Assembly: GCA_024277475.1 (NCBI GenBank)
Contig: JAJRVC010000110.1
Span: 1-10,291 of the forward strand
DNA length: 10,291 nucleotides
Origin: Deltaproteobacteria bacterium
Lineage (GTDB): Bacteria > Desulfobacterota > Desulfobacteria > Desulfobacterales > JAFDCJ01
Direction: 5' to 3'
Shown: in pieces, positions 1 to 5,280 of the stretch
How the letters are laid out: each line of letters starts with the position of its first letter
Numbering within the stretch: the first letter of the stretch is position 1
Translations under genes and position numbers: made by a program
The notes under the pieces: generated by a model
Told to the model about the DNA's origin: nothing
Seen by the model: the letters and a program-made list of their open reading frames with translations, nothing else
The model's database searches: none

Positions 1-342
1 CAGGGGCAGGACAGCCTCATCACCGGCCTGCAGCAACACCTGAGCGAGCATGGCAATAATATCGTCGGACCCGTTGCCGAGAACGATGTTTTCGCGATTT
101 ATATTCAATCGTTTCGAAAGACGTCCGATCAAATCATAACCTCCGCCGTTGGGATAGCGATGCATCTTTTCCAGGGCGCATTGGATGGCCTTCACCGCCA
201 TGGGTGAGGGCCCCAATGGATTCTCATTGGAGGCCAGTTTTACCGCGTTGGTAATTCCATATTCCCGTTTAAGTTCCTCAAGCGGTTTTCCCGCAACGTA
301 GGGTTTGAGCGACAGGATGTAGTCGGGCACGGAGAGATTCAT
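1..342 (-). CDS. hisC: Histidinol-phosphate aminotransferase (HisC-like), N-terminal part, truncated by window edge
   Basis: This is the first 114 codons of a PLP-dependent class I/II aminotransferase; the rest lies beyond position 1. HisC makes histidinol phosphate from imidazole-acetol phosphate and glutamate in histidine biosynthesis, and some relatives work on aromatic amino acids. Visible signatures are SNENPLGPSP at residues 38-47, RYPNGGGYDL at 62-71 and LGNGSDDII at 88-96, in the order and spacing of the HisC family. The conserved PLP lysine would lie off the window. The ATG at 342-340 overlaps the stop of the preceding gamma-subunit gene as ATGA, and no strong Shine-Dalgarno is seen, so translation is probably coupled. 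The family call is firm. Histidine versus aromatic specificity cannot be settled from this part. Its place behind a 2-oxoacid oxidoreductase would also suit an aminotransferase supplying or using 2-oxoacids. Confidence 0.9.
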   Translation of the reverse strand, partial: MNLSVPDYILSLKPYVAGKPLEELKREYGITNAVKLASNENPLGPSPMAVKAIQCALEKMHRYPNGGGYDLIGRLSKRLNINRENIVLGNGSDDIIAMLAQVLLQAGDEAVLPL

Positions 343-878
343 TTGGCGAGCGCCGCCTTTTGACCGGCCTCAAGCGCTTTCATATTGAGGGGAATGAGTT
401 TTTCCTTTTGGGCAAATTTATCCTTGACGGCTTTTTGCAGCAAAGCAAAATCGAGAACGCTGCTGCGGGCGACAAATGCAGCCAGGGCAACAATGTTGGC
501 GGCCTTGATATTACCCAATTCCTTGGCGATTTCGATGATGGGCACGCTGACGACATCCACATCAGTGCGGCCGGCACCGATGGATATCATGGAACTATTG
601 ATAAATATCACACCACCGGATTTTACGGTTGGTGCAAATTTTTCCAAAGAAGGTCGATTCATGGCAATCAGGTGTTTGGGATTTCGAATAATGGGAGAAC
701 CAATGAGTCTGTCGCTGATGACCACCGTGCAATAAGCAGTCCCGCCCCGCATCTCAGGGCCATAAGAGGGGATCCACACCACTTCGAATCCCCCGTTCAT
801 AGCGGCTTGGGCAAGAATCTGCCCCATGACCATAATTCCCTGACCGCCGAATCCGGCGAATTGAATTTCACTTTGCAT
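339..878 (-). CDS. 2-oxoacid:ferredoxin oxidoreductase, gamma subunit (VorC/KorC type)
   Basis: A 179-residue gamma subunit of the pyruvate/ketoisovalerate oxidoreductase family. It joins the alpha and beta subunits in the cytoplasmic complex that oxidatively decarboxylates a 2-oxoacid to acyl-CoA, CO2 and reduced ferredoxin. The glycine-rich GFGGQG at residues 9-14 and PSYGPEMRGGTA at 37-48 are hallmark motifs of this subunit. The length is normal. I chose the ATG at 878 because AGGAGGT (882-888) sits just upstream; the more upstream ATG at 899 has no such site. The gene lies 198 bases after the beta gene, an unusually long gap filled by repeats, and overlaps hisC by four bases. Substrate cannot be read from this subunit; the alpha subunit points to branched-chain 2-oxoacids. 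Confidence 0.92.
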   Translation of the reverse strand: MQSEIQFAGFGGQGIMVMGQILAQAAMNGGFEVVWIPSYGPEMRGGTAYCTVVISDRLIGSPIIRNPKHLIAMNRPSLEKFAPTVKSGGVIFINSSMISIGAGRTDVDVVSVPIIEIAKELGNIKAANIVALAAFVARSSVLDFALLQKAVKDKFAQKEKLIPLNMKALEAGQKAALAK

Positions 879-944
879 GACACCTCCTATATGGATCATA
901 AAATGAGCTCAAAGGGAATAGACGCTCAAAGCTCAAAAACATTT

Positions 945-973
945 TTCACCACGGAGACACAGGGGACACAGAG
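945..973 (+). repeat. CAC-rich dispersed-type intergenic repeat (CACCACGGAGACACAGG...)
   Basis: The stretch has a rough CACGGAG/ACACAGG/GACACAG periodicity. From memory, this kind of intergenic sequence recurs many times in environmental proteobacterial genomes. Here it sits in the spacer between the beta and gamma subunit genes. Only one copy is in the window, so its dispersed nature is recalled knowledge and not shown by this sequence. Confidence 0.45.
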
Positions 974-985
974 GTATTTTTCTTT

Positions 986-1010
986 CATCCTCCATCCTCC
1001 ATCCTCCATC
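986..1010 (+). repeat. Short tandem repeat, unit CATCCTC, about 3.6 copies
   Basis: Three full CATCCTC units at 986-992, 993-999 and 1000-1006 are followed by CATC at 1007-1010. Read on the coding (minus) strand it gives repeated GAGGATG. Each unit holds a GGAG-like stretch that could mimic ribosome binding sites, though no gene starts here. Confidence 0.85.
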
Positions 1011-1076
1011 AGCACACCTTCCCAACCTCTTTCCTTTTAGCCTCCAACGCCGAATGCATATCGTTTTGAGCTCTTA

Positions 1077-1814
1077 TTACTCCGGCGTTTTATAATCACC
1101 CAATTCATAATAGGGTATCATCTTCTCCTCGGCCCATTTCAAAGCGTCTACCGGCGTCATTCCCCAGTTTGTGGGACAGGTGCTCAGAAGTTCCACCATG
1201 CTGAAGCATCGATCTTCCATTTGATACGTAAACGCTTTTTTAATCGCCTTTTTAGCCCTGTTGATGTATTTGGGCCGGGTTAATGCCTGGCGGGTAATGT
1301 AAGAAGGAGTCTGTAATGATGCCAGCAATTCGGCCACCCTGATCGGCATGCCCACGTTGACCGTTTTACGTCCGAACGGGGAAGTGGTGGTGCGCTGATC
1401 GGGCATGGTGGTGGGGGCCATCTGACCGCCGGTCATACCGTAAACGGCGTTGTTGATAAAAATAGTCGTAAACTTCTCGCCCCGATTGGCTGAGTGCACA
1501 ATTTCACTCAATCCGATACTCGCCAGGTCGCCATCCCCCTGGTAGGTAAAAACCATCAGATCCGGTCGAACCCGCTTAATCCCGGTAGCCATAGCGGGTG
1601 CACGACCGTGGGCGGATTCCTGAAAATCGAATGTGAAATAGTTGTACATTAAAACGGCACACCCTACCGGTGCAATCCCCACGGTTCGATCTCTAATCCC
1701 GAGCTCATCGATTACCTCGGCAACCAGCCGGTGGGCCACTCCGTGGGTACAGCCCGGACAGTAATGGGTGATCGTGTTCGCCAGGGCTTCCGGTTTATGA
1801 AATGTTTTTCCCAT
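1077..1814 (-). CDS. 2-oxoacid:ferredoxin oxidoreductase, beta subunit (TPP-binding)
   Basis: The 245-residue beta subunit carries the thiamine pyrophosphate half-site of the 2-oxoacid:ferredoxin oxidoreductase complex. YCPGCTHG at residues 18-25 gives the CxxC pair, and GCAVL follows with C52. The TPP/Mg signature is GDGDLASIG at 93-101 with INNAVYGMTGGQ at 120-131. The length is that of the short beta subunits in four-subunit Vor/Kor enzymes. The ATG at 1814 is preceded by AGGGAG about eight bases upstream. Unlike most operons of this type, where the beta gene closely follows the alpha gene, a 270-base AT-rich spacer separates them, with promoter-like sequences in it. The gene appears fully intact even though the alpha gene is interrupted. 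The alternatives korB or porB describe the same fold; substrate is not resolvable here. Confidence 0.93.
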   Translation of the reverse strand: MGKTFHKPEALANTITHYCPGCTHGVAHRLVAEVIDELGIRDRTVGIAPVGCAVLMYNYFTFDFQESAHGRAPAMATGIKRVRPDLMVFTYQGDGDLASIGLSEIVHSANRGEKFTTIFINNAVYGMTGGQMAPTTMPDQRTTTSPFGRKTVNVGMPIRVAELLASLQTPSYITRQALTRPKYINRAKKAIKKAFTYQMEDRCFSMVELLSTCPTNWGMTPVDALKWAEEKMIPYYELGDYKTPE

Positions 1815-1843
1815 TATGATTACTCCCTAATAAATTTTGAATC

Positions 1844-1934
1844 CGAATTTTGATGTAGCCGCAAAAAGGCACAAAAAACACAAAGATAAAATTTTATACT
1901 TAAAAATTTCAATAGATTATAAGATCAAAATTCG
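1844..1934. repeat. 11-bp inverted repeat bracketing a CACAAA-rich repeat upstream of the beta gene
   Basis: CGAATTTTGAT at 1844-1854 is exactly complementary to ATCAAAATTCG at 1924-1934, 69 bases apart. Between them, 1858-1887 is a GGCAC/AAACAC/AAAG low-complexity stretch of the same general style as the repeat at 945-973. The rest is AT-rich without genes. It may be a small inserted element; AT richness raises the chance of a fortuitous match. Confidence 0.4.
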
Positions 1935-1963
1935 ATAATTTTGACTTTTTACGAGATTGTCAA
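1935..1963 (-). promoter_or_regulatory. Candidate sigma-70 promoter upstream of the beta-subunit gene
   Basis: On the minus strand TTGACA (1963-1958) is followed after 17 bases by AATTAT (1940-1935, four of six matches). A perfect TATAAT also occurs nearby at 1921-1916, though with a poor -35. If used, either would let beta, gamma and hisC be transcribed independently of the alpha gene. The call rests on consensus matching in an AT-rich spacer only. Confidence 0.35.
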
Positions 1964-2015
1964 TTTGGGCTAATTTACAGTTTGTTTGGGTTTTTCAACC
2001 TGGGCCCCCTATTCG

Positions 2016-2068
2016 CTGCTTTCTCACCGGGTCGCTAAAACCTTATCCGGCTCCAGCTCTGAAAGCAG
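2016..2068 (-). repeat. Imperfect stem-loop downstream of the alpha-subunit stop
   Basis: CTGCTTTC (2016-2023) and GAAAGCAG (2061-2068) are exact complements, with CCGG at 2027-2030 and 2047-2050 nested inside. It lies 17 bases beyond the alpha stop codon. It lacks a following T-run on the minus strand, so it is not a standard intrinsic terminator. It could be a transcript-end or processing structure. Confidence 0.35.
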
Positions 2069-2084
2069 TGGCTCAATATTCTTG

Positions 2085-2714
2085 TTATCCAGCCACCAAT
2101 TTCTTAACAGCCTCTATCACCTCTTCGGGGGTCGGGACCTCACCGCCACACTTACCGTACCAGTGGACGGGACACTCACCGACAACGCTACGTTCCACGT
2201 CTTCCACCATCTGTCCCATGGACATCTCAACACTCAGGACCGCCCGGCAGCTGTTTTTTCCGGCGGCATCACGAATGGGGCCGGATGGAAATGGAAACAG
2301 GTGTTTTGGCCGCAGCATGGCGATTTCCAGCCCTTCATCCTTGAGCATATCAATGGCGGTCCGGCAGACCCGGCTCATGGTACCGTATGAAACAATGAGA
2401 AGCTGATAATTTTCGTCGAAATTATAGGCTTCAAACCTGACCTCCTCGCGCGCCATCTGCTCATACTTGGCTTTTAGTTTCAGGTTATGCGCGTTGAGCT
2501 CCACGGGGTCCAGATAAAGGGTCTTGACCAGGTTGCGTGTATTGCTTTTGCGGGTACCCATACCATTGGTGGCCCAATCGTCTTTGTTCGTGGGTTTAAT
2601 TTTAAGGTGATCCGGGAATTCCACCGGTTCCATCATCTGACCGATTAATCCGTCGCCCAGGATCATCACCGGATTGCGGTATTTATCGGCCAGGGCAAAG
2701 GCCTGCATGACCAT
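2085..2714 (-). CDS. Alpha subunit, C-terminal piece (209 aa) starting at an ATG abutting the TAA
   Basis: The frame continues directly after the stop: TAA is followed at once by ATG (2714-2712), and a second ATG lies two codons on. An AGGAAG stretch eight bases before the first ATG could serve as a weak ribosome site, so reinitiation by terminating ribosomes is possible. The piece carries ADKYRNPVMILGDG, GQMMEPVEF and the complete C-terminal domain, ending at TAA 2087-2085. Whether it is made and pairs with the N-terminal piece is unknown. Confidence 0.55.
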   Translation of the reverse strand: MVMQAFALADKYRNPVMILGDGLIGQMMEPVEFPDHLKIKPTNKDDWATNGMGTRKSNTRNLVKTLYLDPVELNAHNLKLKAKYEQMAREEVRFEAYNFDENYQLLIVSYGTMSRVCRTAIDMLKDEGLEIAMLRPKHLFPFPSGPIRDAAGKNSCRAVLSVEMSMGQMVEDVERSVVGECPVHWYGKCGGEVPTPEEVIEAVKKLVAG

Positions 2715-3158
2715 TTAAACGGCTTCCTGAACACTGGCCGGTGCCATAACCAGCAGCCTGTAATCGCCGTGCCCGCCGCCTTTGGTCGCTTGAAAGTAAT
2801 CCGCCTGGGACGGGAGGATGCCGCCGAGTCCGGGCCCTCCCCGCATAATATTGACAAACACCGCCGGGCATTCGGCGGCGGTAATATAGCTGATGCCCTC
2901 GCTCATCAGGCTGATTCCCGGGCTCGAGGAAGTTGTAAAAACTCTCTCCCCGCAAGCCGAAGCGCCAAAAATCATATAGGATACCGCCACTTCACTTTCG
3001 CCCTGTAAAAAAACACCGTCAACCTCCGCCATGCGCTTGGCAAGATATTCAGCCACTTCAGTTTGCGGGGTAATGGGATAGGCAAAGTAATTGAGGCATC
3101 CGGCCCGAATGGCAGCCTCGCCAATTGCTTCATTGCCTTTCATCAATACCTTACTCAT
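2715..3158 (-). CDS. Alpha subunit, N-terminal piece (147 aa) ending at the in-frame TAA
   Basis: This is the reading frame as actually translatable under the standard code, from the ATG at 3158 with its GGAGG site to the TAA at 2717-2715. It holds most of the thiamine-pyrimidine-binding domain, including YPITPQ and the GESEVA segment, but ends before the conserved ADKYRNPV...GDG strand. Standing alone it would be an incomplete domain. See the full-length entry for the interrupted gene. Confidence 0.6.
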   Translation of the reverse strand: MSKVLMKGNEAIGEAAIRAGCLNYFAYPITPQTEVAEYLAKRMAEVDGVFLQGESEVAVSYMIFGASACGERVFTTSSSPGISLMSEGISYITAAECPAVFVNIMRGGPGLGGILPSQADYFQATKGGGHGDYRLLVMAPASVQEAV

Positions 3159-3171
3159 AGTTATCCTCCGA

Positions 3172-3405
3172 TTACTTTTGTGCTGCCGCTTTTTCTTCGA
3201 TTTCACTGATGGTTATGGCAACATCCGGACACATGGTGCAGCAAATGGCACAAAAAATACAGTCTTGCGGACGTGCCTGATAGGCCGGATAATAGCCCTT
3301 GGTATTGATCGTATCTGAAATTTCAAGAACATTTTTGGGGCATACGGTAACGCATAGCCCGCAACCTTTGCAGTGGTCTTTGTCGATAAAATGCTGATAT
3401 GCCAT
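3172..3405 (-). CDS. 2-oxoacid:ferredoxin oxidoreductase delta subunit, 2x[4Fe-4S] ferredoxin (VorD/KorD type)
   Basis: A 77-residue ferredoxin-like subunit that passes electrons from the TPP centre of the oxidoreductase to free ferredoxin. Two complete cluster motifs are visible: C12-x2-C15-x2-C18-x3-C22-P and C49-x2-C52-x2-C55-x3-C59-P, so it should bind two [4Fe-4S] clusters. Size and spacing match the delta subunit of four-subunit Vor/Kor enzymes. The ATG at 3405 has AGAGGAG upstream. It lies 81 bases after the P-loop gene and 13 bases before the alpha gene, fitting one operon in the order delta-alpha-beta-gamma. As a stand-alone protein it could be mistaken for a soluble ferredoxin, but the context favours a subunit. 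Confidence 0.92.
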   Translation of the reverse strand: MAYQHFIDKDHCKGCGLCVTVCPKNVLEISDTINTKGYYPAYQARPQDCIFCAICCTMCPDVAITISEIEEKAAAQK

Positions 3406-3486
3406 ACGGAAAAACTCCTCTTAAATATTATAATTCCCTAACCCGGCCAAGCCTGAGCCAAAAAAATATTGCAACTAAGATACTTT

Positions 3487-4185
3487 TCACTTCCCGAATT
3501 CACTTACCTTCAACCAGGGTGGAACCAGTTGGCGGGCAATGGGCAGGACTGCGCAGGAAAATCGTTCCAGATCGATTTTCGGCAGCAGTTCCTGTGAAAC
3601 GGTAATAAACTCCAGCGGCAGGCCACTTTTTTGCGACACGGTTTGAACAAATTCATATCCGCTGTAAATATCTTCAGCCCGGGTTTCATCAATCAGATTA
3701 GCGTTGCCGATAAGTCCTGTGATCGTCAATTGGGCGGCTTCTTCAATTTCATGGCGCATTGTTGTGCACCCCGACAGAGTGCTTGTCTGGGGGCGCAATG
3801 GATTAACAACCTGCAGCATATGCACCTGTTTGCCGCTGAAAGCATCTGCCAGAGCGGACAGAACCGTAGCCCCGGCGTCGTCTCCGCCGACATCCAGGAT
3901 CATAAGATCGCCGGAATTTCGAATCATACCGGCGATGGTGGGGCTTAGAACCGGAAGGTCCGCCCGCAGATACTGTTCCGGCGGTAAAATTACCTCAATG
4001 CCGAGATCGGTCAAGACAACCGCAGCTTCGCGGGTCCTGAAATAAGGATTTACCAGATCAAGATCGGCAATGCCGACGTTTAACCCGGCCCGCTTGCGAT
4101 TCACCGCCAGATTGATCGAAACCTCCGTCTTGCCGCTGCCGTAGTTTCCGACGATTACAACCAATCCATTTAAGTTGATGTCCAA
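3487..4185 (-). CDS. P-loop ATP/GTP-binding protein, SIMIBI (CobQ/MinD/ParA-related) type
   Basis: A 232-residue cytoplasmic nucleotide-binding protein. Walker A is GNYGSGKTE (residues 13-21), which fits GxxxxGKT but not the deviant KGGxGK of true ParA/MinD. DLDLVNPYFR (41-50) follows the first strand as in SIMIBI proteins that sense nucleotide with a switch aspartate, and MILDVGGDDAG near 94-104 resembles Walker B. The C-terminal part has no motif I recognise. The start is TTG at 4185: AAAGGG lies six bases upstream, and no ATG occurs in frame before residue 85 or so. It is the first gene after a good promoter and precedes the oxidoreductase genes. A role in assembly or control of the iron-sulfur enzyme is possible but only inferred from position; the exact function is unknown. 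Confidence 0.82.
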   Translation of the reverse strand: MDINLNGLVVIVGNYGSGKTEVSINLAVNRKRAGLNVGIADLDLVNPYFRTREAAVVLTDLGIEVILPPEQYLRADLPVLSPTIAGMIRNSGDLMILDVGGDDAGATVLSALADAFSGKQVHMLQVVNPLRPQTSTLSGCTTMRHEIEEAAQLTITGLIGNANLIDETRAEDIYSGYEFVQTVSQKSGLPLEFITVSQELLPKIDLERFSCAVLPIARQLVPPWLKVSEFGK

Positions 4186-4215
4186 AATATGCCCTTTCGT
4201 GCGAATGGAATTATA

Positions 4216-4242
4216 AAAGCCTTAAAACTAAAATAAGGCTTT
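4216..4242 (-). promoter_or_regulatory. Leader hairpin (9-bp perfect stem, 9-nt loop), attenuator- or terminator-like
   Basis: AAAGCCTTA (4216-4224) and TAAGGCTTT (4234-4242) are exact complements. On the minus strand the stem ends in TTTT and runs into ATAATT, a weak U-rich tail. It lies about 30 bases before the P-loop gene start and downstream of the promoter-like sequence at 4280-4308. It would thus sit in the 5' leader, where it could act as an attenuator. If no promoter is used there, it may instead end readthrough from the hydrolase gene. Confidence 0.5.
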
Positions 4243-4279
4243 GAACACACCTATCCAATGGGGGCTGGCCGAATCTGCT

Positions 4280-4308
4280 AATTTATTGGGTATTTTGTTG
4301 CATGTCAA
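4280..4308 (-). promoter_or_regulatory. Candidate sigma-70 promoter for the P-loop/oxidoreductase operon
   Basis: On the minus strand a perfect TTGACA (4308-4303) is separated by 17 bases from TAAATT (4285-4280, four of six). Transcription would begin near 4273 and give a leader of roughly 90 bases with the 4216-4242 hairpin. It lies in the 218-base gap between the hydrolase and P-loop genes, where an operon boundary is expected. The rest of the gap (4309-4403) shows only a 5-bp TCTCA/TGAGA hairpin at 4369-4382. Confidence 0.55.
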
Positions 4309-4403
4309 GTGTTTTTGGGGTTTAAAGCGTATGTGTCGAAGGCTTGTGAGATGATAGGAGATGGTATTTCTCAAAAATGAGATTGTATCCCTTGATATCT
4401 TTA

Positions 4404-5270
4404 TTAAATTTGCTCTAAGTCAAGCATCATAGATTCCTCGGCAAAAATGATTTCACCATCAAAAATTTTGGATATATCTATGATTCCTTTCTCTTTTGAG
4501 CCGGGTTTGTCAAGATTAGGACCCTGATGTGATAGGATAAGCTTTTTAACGCCTGCTTCTTTAGCAAGTTCAGCCGATTCAATAGTCCCGGTAATCATTC
4601 CTGCTTCATTTTTCTTCATAGACGCCTGATGGTCCCAGCAATGAATTAATAGCGTGTCGGCATTTTGGGCGAGATCTTTTACCGACTTACAAGGGCCGGT
4701 ATCACCGGCAAAGACGATGCTGCCGTCAATAAATTCCACTCGATAAGCAAGAGTCTGCATCCAGGGATCAATATGTTTTGCTTTTGCAGCGGTTACGGTC
4801 CAGCGATCTTTCTTGATCACAGTGCCGTAATTGATATCGTTAACGCTAACCTCAGGCTCGGGTCTCGGTAGGGTACCACCGCGATTTTTAAAAATTTCTT
4901 GGCTGCCGGGATGACCGACCCGTGCTCTCCAATCATGATTGAATGCACCTTCCGGTCCAATGAGGCGTTCTGTAATCCACTCGGTAGGAGGAGGCCCCCA
5001 AACCTGTAATGTATTTTCCCTGCCGACACTTTGATCCCAGCGGCATAACAGGAAACAGGGATAATCGGCATTATGATCGAAGTGGTGGTGGCTAAAAAAC
5101 AGATAATCGATCTGGGTAGGGAACAATCCCATTTTTACCAGTTTATGAGTCGCGGCAGGACCACAATCAAACATTAAAAATTCATCGCCGAGTTGTAAAA
5201 CATAACACGTCCCAAATCGAGATATCGTTGGTGTCGGAGTCCCGGAACTTACAAAATATATCTTGTCCAT
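4404..5270 (-). CDS. Metallo-beta-lactamase-fold hydrolase (RNase Z-like/arylsulfatase-like subgroup)
   Basis: A 288-residue soluble hydrolase with a dinuclear metal site. The metal motif SHHHFDHNAD gives H61, H63, D65 and H66; further likely ligands are H166 (AKAKHID), D190 (VFAGDTGP) and H248 (LSHQGP). These are the ligands of the RNase Z/phosphodiesterase-like branch. I see no inserted flexible arm of the kind typical of tRNA-processing RNase Z, so a small-molecule ester, lactone or sulfate substrate is more likely. No signal peptide is apparent. The ATG at 5270 follows AGAGGA by about five bases and begins 10 bases after the permease stop, so it is co-transcribed with the TRAP genes. This suggests it acts on the imported compound or a derivative. 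Enzyme class is clear, substrate unknown. Confidence 0.88.
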   Translation of the reverse strand: MDKIYFVSSGTPTPTISRFGTCYVLQLGDEFLMFDCGPAATHKLVKMGLFPTQIDYLFFSHHHFDHNADYPCFLLCRWDQSVGRENTLQVWGPPPTEWITERLIGPEGAFNHDWRARVGHPGSQEIFKNRGGTLPRPEPEVSVNDINYGTVIKKDRWTVTAAKAKHIDPWMQTLAYRVEFIDGSIVFAGDTGPCKSVKDLAQNADTLLIHCWDHQASMKKNEAGMITGTIESAELAKEAGVKKLILSHQGPNLDKPGSKEKGIIDISKIFDGEIIFAEESMMLDLEQI

Positions 5271-5280
5271 GTTATTCCTC

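Larger units (their letters stand above)
905..1073. repeat. Spacer bracketed by 9-bp inverted repeats between beta and gamma genes
   Basis: GAGCTCAAA at 905-913 and its exact complement TTTGAGCTC at 1065-1073 bracket nearly the whole beta-gamma spacer. Two further GCTCAAA copies lie at 924-930 and 931-937. Inside are a CAC-rich repeat (945-973) and a CATCCTC tandem repeat (986-1010). There is no open reading frame of note. This could be a small inserted non-autonomous element, but GAGCTC is itself a palindrome, so part of the match is easily met by chance. Confidence 0.4.
2085..3158 (-). pseudogene. vorB: 2-oxoacid (2-ketoisovalerate):ferredoxin oxidoreductase alpha subunit, interrupted by in-frame TAA
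   Basis: Taken as one frame this is a 357-codon alpha subunit of the VorB type, of normal family length, with a single TAA at 2717-2715 replacing codon 148. N-terminal signatures are YPITPQTE (residues 27-34), GESEVA (53-58), [10 protein letters not shown] and a glycine-rich MRGGPGLGG. After the stop, ADKYRNPVMILGDG, GQMMEPVEF and the C-terminal SYGTMSRV and EMSMGQMVEDVE continue without a frameshift. The start at 3158 has GGAGG six bases upstream, and the ferredoxin subunit gene ends 13 bases before it. The stop falls inside the pyrimidine-binding domain, so the 147-residue piece alone should not work. Homologues from memory have an acidic residue here; GAA to TAA would be one change. Recent nonsense mutation, sequencing error and two-piece expression are all open; lack of any other damage argues against old decay. 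Confidence 0.8.

Noticed and set aside
986..1010. CRISPR-like repeat array
   Set aside because: The unit is a 7-base perfect tandem repeat without spacers.
360..1040. Long plus-strand open frame (226 codons) opposite the gamma subunit
   Set aside because: It is antisense to a gene with clear family motifs, shows no domain I recognise, and runs on into repeat sequence.
1957..2406. Plus-strand open frames opposite the alpha subunit C-terminal part (149 and 134 codons)
   Set aside because: They lie mostly antisense to conserved coding sequence, with low-complexity translations and no motif.
2715..2717. Recoding of the alpha-subunit stop as selenocysteine or pyrrolysine
   Set aside because: The codon is TAA; selenocysteine uses TGA and pyrrolysine TAG, and no adjoining recoding hairpin was evident.
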